From Aquicoccus porphyridii (GTDB lineage Bacteria; Pseudomonadota; Alphaproteobacteria; Rhodobacterales; Rhodobacteraceae): a stretch of 64,000 nt of DNA. Position 1 is the first letter of the stretch. Each line of letters opens with the position of its first letter. Below, one piece after another: positions 27,068 to 38,835 of this stretch. The notes below the pieces were generated by a model. The model was not told the origin of the DNA. It saw nothing but the letters and a program-made list of their open reading frames with translations, and made no database searches. The stretch covers positions 35,606 through 99,605 of the forward strand of contig NZ_VINQ01000017.1 in the NCBI RefSeq assembly GCF_008369105.1. The letters are read 5' to 3'. The position numbers and the translations under genes were made by a program.

Positions 27068-27189
27068 TGGGGTGAGTATCGGGTTAACAATGGATAGATT
27101 TTCATGGCGGCAGCATTGGAGAGTTTTCGCCCGCCCCGCCCGTCGTGGCAAAGGCATGCCTTTGGCGTGTCGGCGGTGGTGGGGATGTA

Positions 27190-28350
27190 TCACTGTGCGA
27201 TGCCGCGACCGATTTGCGGTTGGGGCAGGAGGTTGGTCAGGCGGCGCCAGAGCCATTCCCAAGGCCCGAACGGGAAGAAACGCAGCCAGAGCTGGGCAAA
27301 AACGATCAGCGCCACATAGAACACGCTGGCGATGGCCAGAACCCCCAGTGTGCCCAACTGCCCGATCAACCCCAGGCCCCAGCCGTAGAACAGGGCCTGT
27401 CCCGAGATCGCGGTCATCAGGTATCCGGTCAGCGTCATGCGACCCAGAGGTGCCAGCAATCGACGCAGCCAGCCCACCGAAGGCCCGGCCAGAGCCGCAC
27501 CGATCAGCATGAGATAGCCCAGCGCCATGATCGGGCCCTCCAGTTTGAGCATGACCCAGAACCCTTCGGGTTCCACGACATAGCGCAAGACGATATTCAT
27601 CGTGGCCCCCACCAGCGCCAACATGAGCCCCAGCCGCAGCAGGTGATCGCGACGACCGGCCAGGGCCATGATCACACCGCTTTTCCCGGCCGCAAGCCCC
27701 AGAAGGAACAGCCCCATGAGCGTCATGAACCGCAAGACAAGCGTGCTGTCCGCGGCTTCGGACGCGGCAAAGATCATGCGCCAGTTCTGTTTTACCGTGT
27801 CGGTGAGTTCTGGCGATGCGAAGGCATCGAGGCTTTCGGTATGACCGCGGGGGACGGGGTTGGGCATCTCGTAGCCGCCCAATGCCAACGTCACCGGGGC
27901 GGCAATCACAAGTGCCAGTGCCAGCCCGGCAATCACCCGTGTCGGCAGGCGCGCGGCGAATGGCAGGATCAGGCCGAGCACTGCATAGCTCATCAGGATA
28001 TCGGCCCAGAAAAGGAACAGCGCGTTGAACAGCCCGATCATGAACAGCACCATCAGCCGCTGGACGAAACGCACCGTCGCATCGCGCGACGACATCGCCT
28101 TGCCCAGGATCACGCTGAAGCTGAAACCGAACATGAAAGAGAATGCAGCCAGTGCCTTGTCATCGACGAAGATGCGGATGAGCACCCAGACAAAGCGATC
28201 CGCGGTTCCCAGCCACTCGGTGCGCATTTCCGGCGTAAGATAGGCCAGTCCCGAGAACGTAATCATGTTCATGATGATGACACCGGCAAGTGCCACGGCC
28301 CGCAGCGCGTCGAGCAGGTCATTGCGACTGTGCGCTTCCTTTGTGCTCAT
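27190..28350 (-). CDS. DUF418 family membrane protein
   Basis: A 386-residue membrane protein with about ten helices. The N-terminus NDLLDALRAVALAGVIIMNM is the typical opening of the YeiB/DUF418 group, and the C-terminal third, with PLGRMTLTGYLMTAISGQAL and FPFGPWEWLWRRLT, is the DUF418 domain. The family is related to acyltransferase-3 membrane proteins; a transport or acylation role is proposed but not proven. The open frame extends 78 codons further upstream without family similarity; ATG 28350, preceded by GAGGG, gives the expected start. Confidence 0.85.
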   Translation of the reverse strand: MSTKEAHSRNDLLDALRAVALAGVIIMNMITFSGLAYLTPEMRTEWLGTADRFVWVLIRIFVDDKALAAFSFMFGFSFSVILGKAMSSRDATVRFVQRLMVLFMIGLFNALFLFWADILMSYAVLGLILPFAARLPTRVIAGLALALVIAAPVTLALGGYEMPNPVPRGHTESLDAFASPELTDTVKQNWRMIFAASEAADSTLVLRFMTLMGLFLLGLAAGKSGVIMALAGRRDHLLRLGLMLALVGATMNIVLRYVVEPEGFWVMLKLEGPIMALGYLMLIGAALAGPSVGWLRRLLAPLGRMTLTGYLMTAISGQALFYGWGLGLIGQLGTLGVLAIASVFYVALIVFAQLWLRFFPFGPWEWLWRRLTNLLPQPQIGRGIAQ

Positions 28351-28578
28351 GCGACAATTCCCTCTTGCCGTCCCGTCCCTCCCACGGGTGCATCGGCAGG
28401 CTCCGGCGCGGACGCATGGCCAGAATACCGTTTTCTGTCGATATGTTTGGCTTGCATTCAGGGCGCCACGTAGATTTTGATAAAATCCTTCGGCGGTCAC
28501 CGCATGTCCAGAGAACCACCATCGCGCTGGCAGAATCTTGCCAAACGCGATGCAGGTTGCCCGGGCCGTTTGCGGTCC

Positions 28579-28610
28579 GGGCATGCGCCCACCCGGGTGG
28601 GCGCATGCCC
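28579..28610 (-). terminator. Perfect 32-bp palindrome downstream of gyrB
   Basis: Positions 28579-28610 are a perfect inverted repeat centred on CCCGGG, starting 33 bases after the gyrB stop. On the minus strand a second GC-rich hairpin (about 28581-28560) overlaps its edge. No T-run follows in either direction, so it would be a 3'-end stabilising hairpin or a factor-assisted terminator rather than a canonical one. Confidence 0.5.
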
Positions 28611-28642
28611 CCCCGGTGGGTGAATTTTATTGAGCGTGCGCC

Positions 28643-31118
<2,476 letters not shown>

Positions 31119-31141
31119 GGGCAGAGGCATGTTTTCCGCCA

Positions 31142-31187
31142 GTCGAATGCCGGTTCGAATGCCTGTGCAAATGCCGGTCGAATCGCG
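31142..31187. repeat. Tandem ~12-bp repeat upstream of the gyrB promoter
   Basis: Four head-to-tail imperfect units read GTCGAATGCCG, GTTCGAATGCCT, GTGCAAATGCCG and GTCGAATCGCG on the plus strand. They fill the gap between the end of lysE and the gyrB -35 box. The array is too regular for ordinary spacer DNA and could be a protein-binding array or a small satellite. Confidence 0.55.
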
Positions 31188-31189
31188 GG

Positions 31190-31816
31190 TCAGGTGAAGG
31201 GAATGACCAGCCCGACAAGGATCAGGAGACTGCCCGACGCGATGTTGAGCCGCCGCAGGGCGCGCGGGCTTTGCAAGAGCCGTCGCGCGCGGTCGAGAAA
31301 CAGCGCGAGACCGAGATTGCCCAGCATCGGCACGATGGCCGACACCGCGAGGATGGCGGCGATATCCGGGCCGGTGACACGGCTCAGATCGAAAAAGCCG
31401 GGCAGCACGCCCATGTAGAACAGGATCGCCTTGGGGTTGCCGATCACTGCCGCGACGCCGACCGCGAACCCGGCCCAGAGGCCCGGGCGCGTCAGGCGGC
31501 TGTCGCGTTCGGGGCGTTCGGCCGGGCGCCGGATCAGGATGAGGCCCATGACAAGGAACACCCCCGCCGCCACCCAGCGCAGCAGCGACAACAGATCGCC
31601 GTAAAGCGAGAGCACCCAGGCCAGGCCGAAGATCGCGCAGAGCGGCCAGATCAGATCGCCCAGCGCGACACCGATGGCCAGCGGCCAGGCGCCGCGCATG
31701 CCCCCCGAAAGCGCGCGGGCGATGAGCGCGACCCAGACCGGGCCGGGGATGACCCAGAGCGCGGCCATGCCGCCCGCATAAAGTAAAAGTGCCTCGGGTG
31801 TGACAGTCATGTGCAT
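31190..31816 (-). CDS. LysE-family amino-acid exporter
   Basis: A 208-residue six-helix exporter of the RhtB/LysE superfamily. It has the N-terminal WVIPGPVWVALIARAL signature (the family motif PGP), a polar loop after helix 3 (IRRPAERPERD), and NPKAILFYMGVLPGF, the second conserved stretch. Substrates in the family include lysine, threonine and homoserine; here it is unknown. Its ATG shares a base with the recF stop (TAATG), so it is coupled to recF. The frame is open 44 codons further upstream inside recF without support. Confidence 0.88.
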   Translation of the reverse strand: MHMTVTPEALLLYAGGMAALWVIPGPVWVALIARALSGGMRGAWPLAIGVALGDLIWPLCAIFGLAWVLSLYGDLLSLLRWVAAGVFLVMGLILIRRPAERPERDSRLTRPGLWAGFAVGVAAVIGNPKAILFYMGVLPGFFDLSRVTGPDIAAILAVSAIVPMLGNLGLALFLDRARRLLQSPRALRRLNIASGSLLILVGLVIPFT

Positions 31817-32934
31817 TATCCGGTCTGATGGTGGGTATGGCTGAGGCCGTTGTCCTCGGTCACTTCGATCCGCTGGGCGCGGCTGCCCAGTTCGGCGAAA
31901 AGCTCGGGGCCGGTGCCGGTCATCCAGGCCTGTGCGCCCAGCGCGCAAAGCTCGTCGTAGAGCGCGGCACGGCGGGTGGCGTCGAGATGGGCCGCGACCT
32001 CGTCGAGCAGAAGGATCGGCGGGGCGCCGAAATCGCGGGCCAGCGCGCGGGCATTGGCGAGGATGAGCGAGATGAGCAGCGCCTTCTGCTCGCCGGTCGA
32101 ACAGTCGCGGGCCGCGATGCCCTTGGCCGCGAAGGTGCCGATCATGTCGGTGCGGTGCGGGCCGACAAGGCTGCGCCCGGCAGAGAGGTCACGCATGCGG
32201 CTGTCGGCCAGCGCGTGGGCGAGGTCGGCCTCTTCGCCGGGCATTTCGCCCTCGGATTGCGAAAGCGCCAGGTCCGCGGTGGGAAAGGCGGTTTCCGCGG
32301 CCGATTGCGCCACGGCCAGGTGATCGAGCGCGGCCAGCCGGTTGGCATGGATCGCCGCGCCCGCCTGTGCCATCTGGCGTTCGAGCGCGAGATACCAGTG
32401 CGGATCGCGCACCATGTCCTTCAGGAGCTGGTTGCGCTGGCGCATGGCCTTTTCATAGGCGAGGCTCAATTCGCCATGGTCGGGAAAGAACGACAGCGTG
32501 ATGCGGTCGAGAAATCGCCGCCGCCCCTCGGCCCCCTCGATCCAGAGCCGGTCCATCGCGGGGATCAGCCAGAGCACCCGGGCGATCCGGCCCAGTGCGG
32601 TCTGGGGGGCCGTCTTGCCGTCGATCCGGACCTGCCGGGGCTGTGCGTCCTCGGACCAGATTTCGACTTCGTGGATGTGGCCAAGGCTGTTCAGGTGGCC
32701 GGTGAGTTTCCAGCCCAGCGTTTCGGGGCGGCGGGCCATGTCCTGTGCCGCCGCACGCCGCAACCCGCGCCCGGGAGAGAAGAGAGAAATCGCCTCGATC
32801 AGGTTGGTCTTGCCCGCGCCGTTGGGGCCAAAGATCGCCACGGGGCGGGCATCGACGTCGATCACCGCGCGCTTGTGCGAGCGGAAATGCGACAGGGCCA
32901 GATGGGTGAGCGCGAGGGTTGTCATATGGTGCAT
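31816..32934 (-). CDS. recF: DNA replication and repair protein RecF
   Basis: A 372-residue SMC-like ATPase that loads RecA at gaps through RecFOR. Walker A is FGPNGAGKTN near residue 35, and the signature and Walker B regions read STGEQKALLISLILANA and PPILLLDEVAAHLD. ALTHLALSHFRSHKRAV is a typical RecF N-terminus. A second ATG three codons in (32925) is equally possible. It follows dnaN after a terminator-like hairpin, and the region just before its start forms a further hairpin. Confidence 0.96.
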   Translation of the reverse strand: MHHMTTLALTHLALSHFRSHKRAVIDVDARPVAIFGPNGAGKTNLIEAISLFSPGRGLRRAAAQDMARRPETLGWKLTGHLNSLGHIHEVEIWSEDAQPRQVRIDGKTAPQTALGRIARVLWLIPAMDRLWIEGAEGRRRFLDRITLSFFPDHGELSLAYEKAMRQRNQLLKDMVRDPHWYLALERQMAQAGAAIHANRLAALDHLAVAQSAAETAFPTADLALSQSEGEMPGEEADLAHALADSRMRDLSAGRSLVGPHRTDMIGTFAAKGIAARDCSTGEQKALLISLILANARALARDFGAPPILLLDEVAAHLDATRRAALYDELCALGAQAWMTGTGPELFAELGSRAQRIEVTEDNGLSHTHHQTG

Positions 32935-32957
32935 CCGTTTTCTTTCAAAGAAAACGG
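32935..32957 (-). promoter_or_regulatory. Hairpin immediately before recF, overlapping the dnaN terminator
   Basis: CCGTTTTCTTT (32935-32945) and AAAGAAAACGG (32947-32957) are exact inverse complements around a single base. The stem ends one base before the recF ATG and uses the T-run of the dnaN terminator, so the two structures are mutually exclusive. Confidence 0.55.
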
Positions 32958-32985
32958 CCCGGAATTCCTGAGAAATTCCGGGGCC
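32947..32985 (-). terminator. Intrinsic terminator or attenuator after dnaN
   Basis: On the minus strand, directly after the dnaN stop, GGCCCCGGAATT pairs with AATTCCGGGCC (one bulge) and is followed by GTTTTCTTT. This is a standard Rho-independent layout placed inside the dnaN-recF operon, so it should reduce recF expression relative to dnaN. Confidence 0.72.
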
Positions 32986-32987
32986 AC

Positions 32988-34106
32988 TCAGACCCGCATG
33001 GGCATGACGACGTAGACGGCGGAAGTGTCGTTGCCTTCGCGCATCAGGGTCGGGTCGCCGGAGGAATTGAACATGAAAACGGCGTTTTCGCGGTCCACCT
33101 GGCTGGCGATTTCCAGCAGGTACTTGGCGTTGAAACCGATCTCCAACCGCTCGTCGCCATAGGCCACGGCCAGTTCTTCCTCGGCGGCGCCGCTGTCGGG
33201 GGCGTTGACCGAGAGGGTGAGCTTGTCCTCTTCGAGGGTGAGTTTCACCGCGCGCGAGCGTTCGGACGAGACGGTGGCGACCCGGTCCACGGCATGGGCG
33301 AATTCGCTGGCGTCGACTTCGAGCCGCCGGGTGTTGCCCTGCGGGATGACGCGGGTGTAATCGGGGAAGGTGCCGTCAATCACCTTGGACGTGAGGGTAA
33401 TGTCGGGCGTGGCGAAGCGCACCTTGGTCTCGCTGACCGACACGGCGATCTGCGTGTCGTCATCGTCGAGCAGTTTGCGCATCTCGCCCACGGTCTTGCG
33501 CGGGACGATCACGCCGGGCATGTCGCTTGCACCGTCGGGCAGGTCGGCGTCGATCCGGGCGAGGCGGTGGCCGTCGGTGGCCACGCAGCGCAGCACGCGC
33601 CCGCCCTCGGATTCGGCGACATGCATGTAGACACCGTTGAGGTAATAGCGCGTTTCCTCGGTCGAAATGGCGAATTTCGACTTGTCGAAGAGCCGCCGCA
33701 GCACCGGGGCGGGGGCCGAGAAATTCGAGCTGTATTCCGACGACGCCATCACCGGAAAATCCTCTTTCGGGAGCGTGGCGAGGTTGAAATGCGACCGGCC
33801 CGCGGCGACCGAGAGACGGCCCGCGGCGCTGTCATCGGTGAGTGTGACCAACGCGCCATCGGGCAGTTTCCGCACGATCTCGTGCAGCGTCACCGCCGAG
33901 ACCGTGGTGGCGCCGGCGCGTTCGACCTGCGCGGGGGCGCGGTCGACCACCTCGATATCGAGATCGGTGGCGCGGAAATGCACATCCGAGCCCTCGGCCT
34001 CGATCAGGACATTGGCCAGGATCGGGATCGTGTTGCGGCGTTCGACGACCGATTGCGCCTGGGCCACCGCTTTCAAGAGCGCGCCGCGTTCGATGCTGAA
34101 TTTCAT
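32988..34106 (-). CDS. dnaN: DNA polymerase III beta sliding clamp
   Basis: A 372-residue processivity clamp. The N-terminus MKFSIERGALLKAVAQAQSV and the stretches VERRNTIPILANVLIEA and NGVYMHVAES are family hallmarks, and the protein ends MREGNDTSAVYVVMPMRV, the usual clamp C-terminus (xMPMR). The frame is open 82 codons further upstream, but the ATG at 34106, preceded by GAGGG, matches the family. It lies 157 bases downstream of dnaA on the same strand. Confidence 0.98.
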   Translation of the reverse strand: MKFSIERGALLKAVAQAQSVVERRNTIPILANVLIEAEGSDVHFRATDLDIEVVDRAPAQVERAGATTVSAVTLHEIVRKLPDGALVTLTDDSAAGRLSVAAGRSHFNLATLPKEDFPVMASSEYSSNFSAPAPVLRRLFDKSKFAISTEETRYYLNGVYMHVAESEGGRVLRCVATDGHRLARIDADLPDGASDMPGVIVPRKTVGEMRKLLDDDDTQIAVSVSETKVRFATPDITLTSKVIDGTFPDYTRVIPQGNTRRLEVDASEFAHAVDRVATVSSERSRAVKLTLEEDKLTLSVNAPDSGAAEEELAVAYGDERLEIGFNAKYLLEIASQVDRENAVFMFNSSGDPTLMREGNDTSAVYVVMPMRV

Positions 34107-34263
34107 ACCCTCACTCCGTATCCGTCTGGCCGGGAGCGAAACCCTAGCCGTTTCCCCTGTCTGTGCAAGGGGCTTGTGGGTGTTTTCGGGTTTAATGCGC
34201 GGCAGGTCAAGGGCTTGGCCGCGCGGTGGATGTGGGGCGGGGGTCGTGCCGCAAGGATGAGGG

Positions 34264-35673
34264 TCAGGCTTCGAGCGTGCGGCGCAGCAATTCGAGGTCT
34301 TCGGCGATCTGGCCGTCCTGGGCGCGCAATTCCTCGATCCGGCGCACGCCATGCATGATCGTGGTGTGATCGCGCCCGCCGAAATGGCGCCCGATCTCGG
34401 GCAGCGAGCGGCTGGTCAGTTGCTTGCACAGATACATTGCCACCTGTCGCGGGCGGGCGAAATTGCGCAGCCGCTTGGGCCCGATCATGTCCGAAAGGCG
34501 GATGTTGTAATGTTCGCTCACCTTGCGCTGGATCTCTTCGACGGTGATCTTGCGTTCCGAGGCGCGCAGCACGTCGGCGAGGCAATCCTGGGTCAGTTCA
34601 TGGGTGATCTCGCGCCCGACCAGCGAGGCGAAGGCGAAGAGCCGGGTCAGCGCCCCTTCGAGCACGCGCACGTTGGTGGAAATCCGGTGGGCGAGGAATT
34701 CAAGCACACCGTCGGCCAGCACGAGATCGGGATATTGCGCGCGCTGGATCTCGACCTTGGATTGCAGGATGCCGAGGCGCAATTCGTAATCCGTGGGATG
34801 CAGGTCGACGACAAGGCCGCATTGCAGGCGGCTCTTGATCCGGTCTTCGAGATCCTTGATCTCGCCCGGGGCGCGGTCGGCGGAGATGATGATCTGCCGG
34901 TTCTGGTCGACCAGCGCGTTGAAAGTGTGGAAGAATTCTTCCTGCGTCGATTCTTTGCCGGCGATGAATTGCACGTCATCCACCATCAGCACATCGACCG
35001 AGCGGAACAATTCCTTGAAATCCATCATCTTGCGGTCGCGCAGCGCCTGCACGAAGCGATACATGAACTGCTCGGCCGAGAGATAGACGACGTTGAGATC
35101 GGGACGGCGCGATGACAATTCATGCGCGATGGCATGCATCAGGTGGGTCTTGCCCAGTCCGACCCCGCCATAAAGGAACAGCGGGTTGAAGGTGACGGCG
35201 CCGCCTTCGGCGACGCGCCGCGCGGCAGCATGGGCCAGCTCGTTCGGCTTGCCGACGACGAAGCTGTCGAAGGTAAAGCGCGGGTCGAGCGGTGCGGCGG
35301 GCAGCAGATCATCACGCGGTGCGGTGCGGGCCGGGCTGTGAACGACCGGTCCGGCCTGTCCGTTCGTGGCCGGGGCGGCGCGCTCCGCGGCGGGTTTCGG
35401 CGACGGCTTGGCGGGGCCATCGGCCACTTCGAACCGCACACGTCGCACATCGGCGCCGGTGGCCGACATCTGGTAGCGGATCACGTCGCCGAAATTCTGG
35501 CTTACGTAATTGCCCAGAAAGCTGGTGGGAACGTGAAACGTGGCGACACCATCGGACAGGTTGTCGAATTGCAGCGGTTCGATCCAGTTCTTGAAATTGT
35601 TGCGTCCGACCGTCTGCAGGAGTGTTTGCTGAACCTGTCCCCATTGTTCCTGTGTCATCTGTCCCCGATCCAC
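34264..35673 (-). CDS. dnaA: Chromosomal replication initiator DnaA
   Basis: A 469-residue initiator. Domain I (residues 1-85) includes WIEPLQF, followed by a Pro/Ala-rich linker (~86-135). The AAA+ domain has Walker A GGVGLGKTHL, Walker B VDVLMVDDVQFIAGKES, and the arginine-finger region. Domain IV has the DnaA signature GGRDHTTIMHGVRRIEEL. The start is GTG at 35673, with AAGGGA seven bases upstream; an ATG five codons later is a fallback. DnaA boxes are not evident in the leader. Confidence 0.97.
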   Translation of the reverse strand: MDRGQMTQEQWGQVQQTLLQTVGRNNFKNWIEPLQFDNLSDGVATFHVPTSFLGNYVSQNFGDVIRYQMSATGADVRRVRFEVADGPAKPSPKPAAERAAPATNGQAGPVVHSPARTAPRDDLLPAAPLDPRFTFDSFVVGKPNELAHAAARRVAEGGAVTFNPLFLYGGVGLGKTHLMHAIAHELSSRRPDLNVVYLSAEQFMYRFVQALRDRKMMDFKELFRSVDVLMVDDVQFIAGKESTQEEFFHTFNALVDQNRQIIISADRAPGEIKDLEDRIKSRLQCGLVVDLHPTDYELRLGILQSKVEIQRAQYPDLVLADGVLEFLAHRISTNVRVLEGALTRLFAFASLVGREITHELTQDCLADVLRASERKITVEEIQRKVSEHYNIRLSDMIGPKRLRNFARPRQVAMYLCKQLTSRSLPEIGRHFGGRDHTTIMHGVRRIEELRAQDGQIAEDLELLRRTLEA

Positions 35674-36111
35674 GTTTATTTCCCTTCAAGCAGCGCCAAC
35701 CACATGATCCGCGGCCAGACGGATCACAGAACGAAACACGGGTTGCACAGCCAACAGCCTCTCCGTGGCCTTGCCGATGCGGCAGGCCGAAAACACGGTC
35801 GTTGACCAACACCATTGCGCACCACAACACCCGAGGGGCTGGCCGGTTGCCCGCACCGGCACGATCACGCCTTGGGCGTGACGCAGAACTGGACAAGATT
35901 CAGCAGCAGCAGCGTGCTAAAATACAGACGCAAACCGCCCCGTTTGCCGGGGCTGGAAAGGCCCTCTGTGGCTTGTCCCCCAAGTGCGATGTGACTCGCA
36001 AGGAAGAAATTAGCAACATGCGCTGCGAGGGGGCAACGAAACTTCACGCTTGACTCTGTCTTTTCGTGAAAAGAATCTCTCAAGTCCTTTGAAGTCAATG
36101 AAATAAGGGGT
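35674..36111. other. Long dnaA leader; no gene seen
   Basis: About 440 bases between dnaA and the rpsT terminator. No supported gene, and no cluster of TTATCCACA-type DnaA boxes, AT-rich unwinding element or parS-like site. It must contain the dnaA promoter. A short TTTTCGTGAAAA-like inverted repeat occurs at 36060-36072. Confidence 0.5.
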
Positions 36112-36146
36112 GCAAGAAAAAAGGGCGCGCCGTGAGGCACGCCCTT
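36112..36146 (-). terminator. Intrinsic terminator of rpsT
   Basis: On the minus strand AAGGGCGTGCC-TCAC-GGCGCGCCCTT (36146-36121) is followed by TTTTTTCTTGC. It lies 27 bases after the rpsT stop and separates rpsT from dnaA. Confidence 0.88.
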
Positions 36147-36173
36147 GAATGGATTGAAATCCGCTGCGGCCGC

Positions 36174-36437
36174 TTAGCCGAGGGTTTTGATCCGGGCCGA
36201 GAGGCGCGACATTTTACGCGCGGCCGTGTTCTTGTGATAGACGCCTTTGGTCACGCCACGCATCAGTTCGGGCTGGGCCGCGCGAAGCGCGTTTTGCGCC
36301 GCGTCCTTGTCGCCCGAGGTGATCGCTTCCTCGACGCGGCGCAGGAAGGTGCGGATGCGCGAGCGGCGGGCCTTGTTGACGGCAAAGCGGCGTTCGTTCT
36401 GACGGGCGCGTTTCTTGGACTGGGGCGTATTGGCCAT
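36174..36437 (-). CDS. rpsT: 30S ribosomal protein S20
   Basis: An 87-residue basic protein with the canonical opening [17 protein letters not shown] and the stretch [14 protein letters not shown], which binds 16S rRNA early in 30S assembly. The frame opens 12 codons earlier, but ATG 36437 gives the family N-terminus. Rhodobacteraceae commonly place rpsT beside dnaA, as here. Confidence 0.97.
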   Translation of the reverse strand: MANTPQSKKRARQNERRFAVNKARRSRIRTFLRRVEEAITSGDKDAAQNALRAAQPELMRGVTKGVYHKNTAARKMSRLSARIKTLG

Positions 36438-36668
36438 GTATCGGGACCTTTCTTCGGTTCGGTTCAATTTCAATGCGTGAAACCGCCCGAACGGGCCCCG
36501 GCGTCGTCCGGGTGATTCTTGCCAAGGCGGGCATCACGCGCATGTCTGGCGCGCTTCATACGCAATTCCGCGGGAAATGCAATCGCCAAAACCGTTTGCG
36601 CCGGTTTTCGCGTCGCCCCGGGCGGTGCATGCTCTGGCCCTTGGGAATGATCTGGCCTAAAGAGGGGC

Positions 36669-37514
36669 ATGATCCTGAGTTTCGGCAAGAAGGCTGGCGC
36701 TGTGAACGAAAATCACCGGGGACGCATGACGCGCGATGGCATCCGTATCCATGACGAGGCGGATTTTGCAGGCATGCACAAGGCGGGCGATCTGGCCGCG
36801 CGGATTCTGGACGAGGTGGCGGAGCACGTATTTCCCGGCCAGACCACGGGCGAGATCGACCGCATCATCGAGGAGCGGGTGAAGGCGGCGGGCGCGAAAT
36901 CGGCCACGATCGGTTACAAGGGCTATCAGCATGCGTCGTGCATCAGCGTGAACCACGTGGTCTGTCACGGGATTCCGGGCGACAAGGTTCTCAAGGATGG
37001 CGATATCCTCAATGTCGACGTGACGGTGATCGCCGATGGATGGTTCGGGGACACGAGCCGGATGTATGTCGCCGGCAAGCTCAGCCGCAAGGCCGAGCGA
37101 TTGATCCAGGTCACGCATGATGCGCTGATGAAGGGGATCGAGGCGGTGAAGCCGGGCAACACGTTCGGCGATATCGGCCACGCGATCCAGACCTTCGTCG
37201 AGGGGCACCGGATGAGCGTGGTGCGCGATTTCTGTGGTCACGGCCTGGGCCGGGTGTTTCACGCGCCGCCCAACGTGCTGCATTACGGGCGCGCGGGCAG
37301 CGGGGCGCGGCTCGAAGAGGGCATGTTCTTTACCATCGAGCCGATGGTCAACCTGGGCCGTCCCGAGACAAAGGTTCTCGCCGATGACTGGACCGCGGTG
37401 ACGCGCGATAAGTCGCTTTCGGCGCAGTTCGAGCATTCGGTGGGCGTGACGGCGCAGGGCGCCGAGGTTTTCACCCTGTCGCCCGCGGGCAAGTTCCACC
37501 CGACCTGGGGCTGA
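36669..37514 (+). CDS. map: Methionine aminopeptidase, type I
   Basis: A 281-residue cobalt/iron-dependent enzyme that removes N-terminal Met from nascent proteins. Metal ligands are visible in NVDVTVIADGWFGDTS (two Asp), CGHGLGRVFH (His), FFTIEPMVN (Glu) and FEHSVGVT (Glu). The start at 36669 is supported by GAGGGG, and an in-frame GTG at 36702 would give a length nearer the family norm. The first gene of the block between rpsT and the tRNA, it is probably independent. Confidence 0.94.
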   Translation: MILSFGKKAGAVNENHRGRMTRDGIRIHDEADFAGMHKAGDLAARILDEVAEHVFPGQTTGEIDRIIEERVKAAGAKSATIGYKGYQHASCISVNHVVCHGIPGDKVLKDGDILNVDVTVIADGWFGDTSRMYVAGKLSRKAERLIQVTHDALMKGIEAVKPGNTFGDIGHAIQTFVEGHRMSVVRDFCGHGLGRVFHAPPNVLHYGRAGSGARLEEGMFFTIEPMVNLGRPETKVLADDWTAVTRDKSLSAQFEHSVGVTAQGAEVFTLSPAGKFHPTWG

Positions 37515-37650
37515 GGTTTCCGACGGGGGGCGAGTGCTGGCCCCCTGGCAGAAACGTGCCGTCACATCCGGCCCCGCGCCATAGCCAATCCGGGTGGCCT
37601 GCGCCAGACTGCGTGGGCGGGGCGATGCGCGCCCGGGTGGAGGGAACGCG

Positions 37651-38832
37651 ATGCTTGCGGCAGATGAGAGACCCGGGGCGGGGCTGGTGATCCCGCTCCT
37701 GTCGGCGGCGAACTTCATCATCGGCATCGGTGCATTCCTCGTGATCGGTATCCTGAGCCCGATGGTGGCCGATCTCGGCGTGAGTGCCGCGCGGGGCGGC
37801 TGGATCATGACATCCTATGCGCTGGGTTATGCGGTCCTTTCGCCGATTCTGGTGTCGCTGACCGGGGGTGTCGGGCGGCGGCGGGTCATTGCCGGGGGGC
37901 TGGTGGCGTTTGCGCTCGCCTCGGCGCTGTCGGCGCTGGCGCCCAATGACATCGTTCTCAATCTCGCGCGGGTTCTGGCGGCGGCGGGGGCCGGGGTGGT
38001 TACGCCGGTGGCCGCCGCGGTGGCCGCCGGGCTGAGCGGGCCGGGGCGGCAGGGCCGGGCGCTGGCGTCGGTGTTCTTTGGCCTCACGATGGCGCAGGTC
38101 GTGGGCGTGCCGGTGGGCAGTTTCCTGGCCTACATGCTGGGCTGGCGGGCGGCGTTCTGGGTGGTGTCGGGGCTGGCGCTGCCGGTGGCTTTGGCGGTCT
38201 GGGTGATGATTCCGGCGGGGCTGTCATTCCGCCCCGTCACGTTGCGCGACCTGCGGCAGGTGCTGACCGACATGCGGCAGATGGCGGTGATCCTGTTCAC
38301 CGCGTCGTTCCTCGGGGCGATCTATGTCGTCTATACCTTCTTCTCGCCCATCCTGACCGAGACCATGGGGTTCGGGCGCAACGAGATGACGCTGGCGCTG
38401 GTGATCTACGGGGTGGGCGCGGTGGCGGGCAACCTGATGAGCGGACGGATGAGCGATGCGATCGGGCCGTTTCGCACGCTGTTGATTGTGAGCGGAAGCC
38501 AGGTGATCCTGATGCCGGTCTTCTCAATTCTGCCCTTGCCGGTCTGGCAGGTTTACCTGTTCCTCTTCCTGTGGCCCGCCTTTGGCTGGTCCTTCATGGC
38601 GGCGCAGCAGGCGCGGCTGATGCGGATGGGGCCCGAGCGCGCGCCGGTTCTGATGGCGCTCAACGCGGCGTCGATCTATGTCGGCGCGGCGCTGGGCTCG
38701 GCGCTTGGGGGGCTGGTCCTGGCGGGATGGGGCATGGCGGCGCTGGGCCTTGGCGGGGCGGCGGCGGCGGCGTGGGCGATGCTGCACCTCGTGGTGACAC
38801 GCGGGAGGGAAGACGGCGCGCGCTCCGAATGA
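37651..38832 (+). CDS. MFS transporter (arabinose-efflux/DHA1 type)
   Basis: A 393-residue twelve-helix major facilitator of the DHA1 drug/sugar efflux branch. It has the motif-A-like loop in VSLTGGVGRRRVIAGG and the motif-C-like GVPVGSFLAYMLGWRAAFWV in helix 5. GGAGGG six bases before the ATG at 37651 fixes the start; the frame opens 19 codons earlier without support. Substrate is unknown. It converges on the DUF2189 gene with only three bases between stops. Confidence 0.85.
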   Translation: MLAADERPGAGLVIPLLSAANFIIGIGAFLVIGILSPMVADLGVSAARGGWIMTSYALGYAVLSPILVSLTGGVGRRRVIAGGLVAFALASALSALAPNDIVLNLARVLAAAGAGVVTPVAAAVAAGLSGPGRQGRALASVFFGLTMAQVVGVPVGSFLAYMLGWRAAFWVVSGLALPVALAVWVMIPAGLSFRPVTLRDLRQVLTDMRQMAVILFTASFLGAIYVVYTFFSPILTETMGFGRNEMTLALVIYGVGAVAGNLMSGRMSDAIGPFRTLLIVSGSQVILMPVFSILPLPVWQVYLFLFLWPAFGWSFMAAQQARLMRMGPERAPVLMALNAASIYVGAALGSALGGLVLAGWGMAALGLGGAAAAAWAMLHLVVTRGREDGARSE

Positions 38833-38835
38833 GGC

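Noticed and set aside
32919..34358. 479-codon open frame antisense to dnaN
   Set aside because: dnaN is fully supported on the other strand; this frame has no supported start or family similarity.
35674..36111. Chromosomal origin (oriC) next to dnaA
   Set aside because: I looked for clusters of TTATCCACA-like DnaA boxes and an AT-rich unwinding region and found neither. In this order the origin may lie elsewhere.
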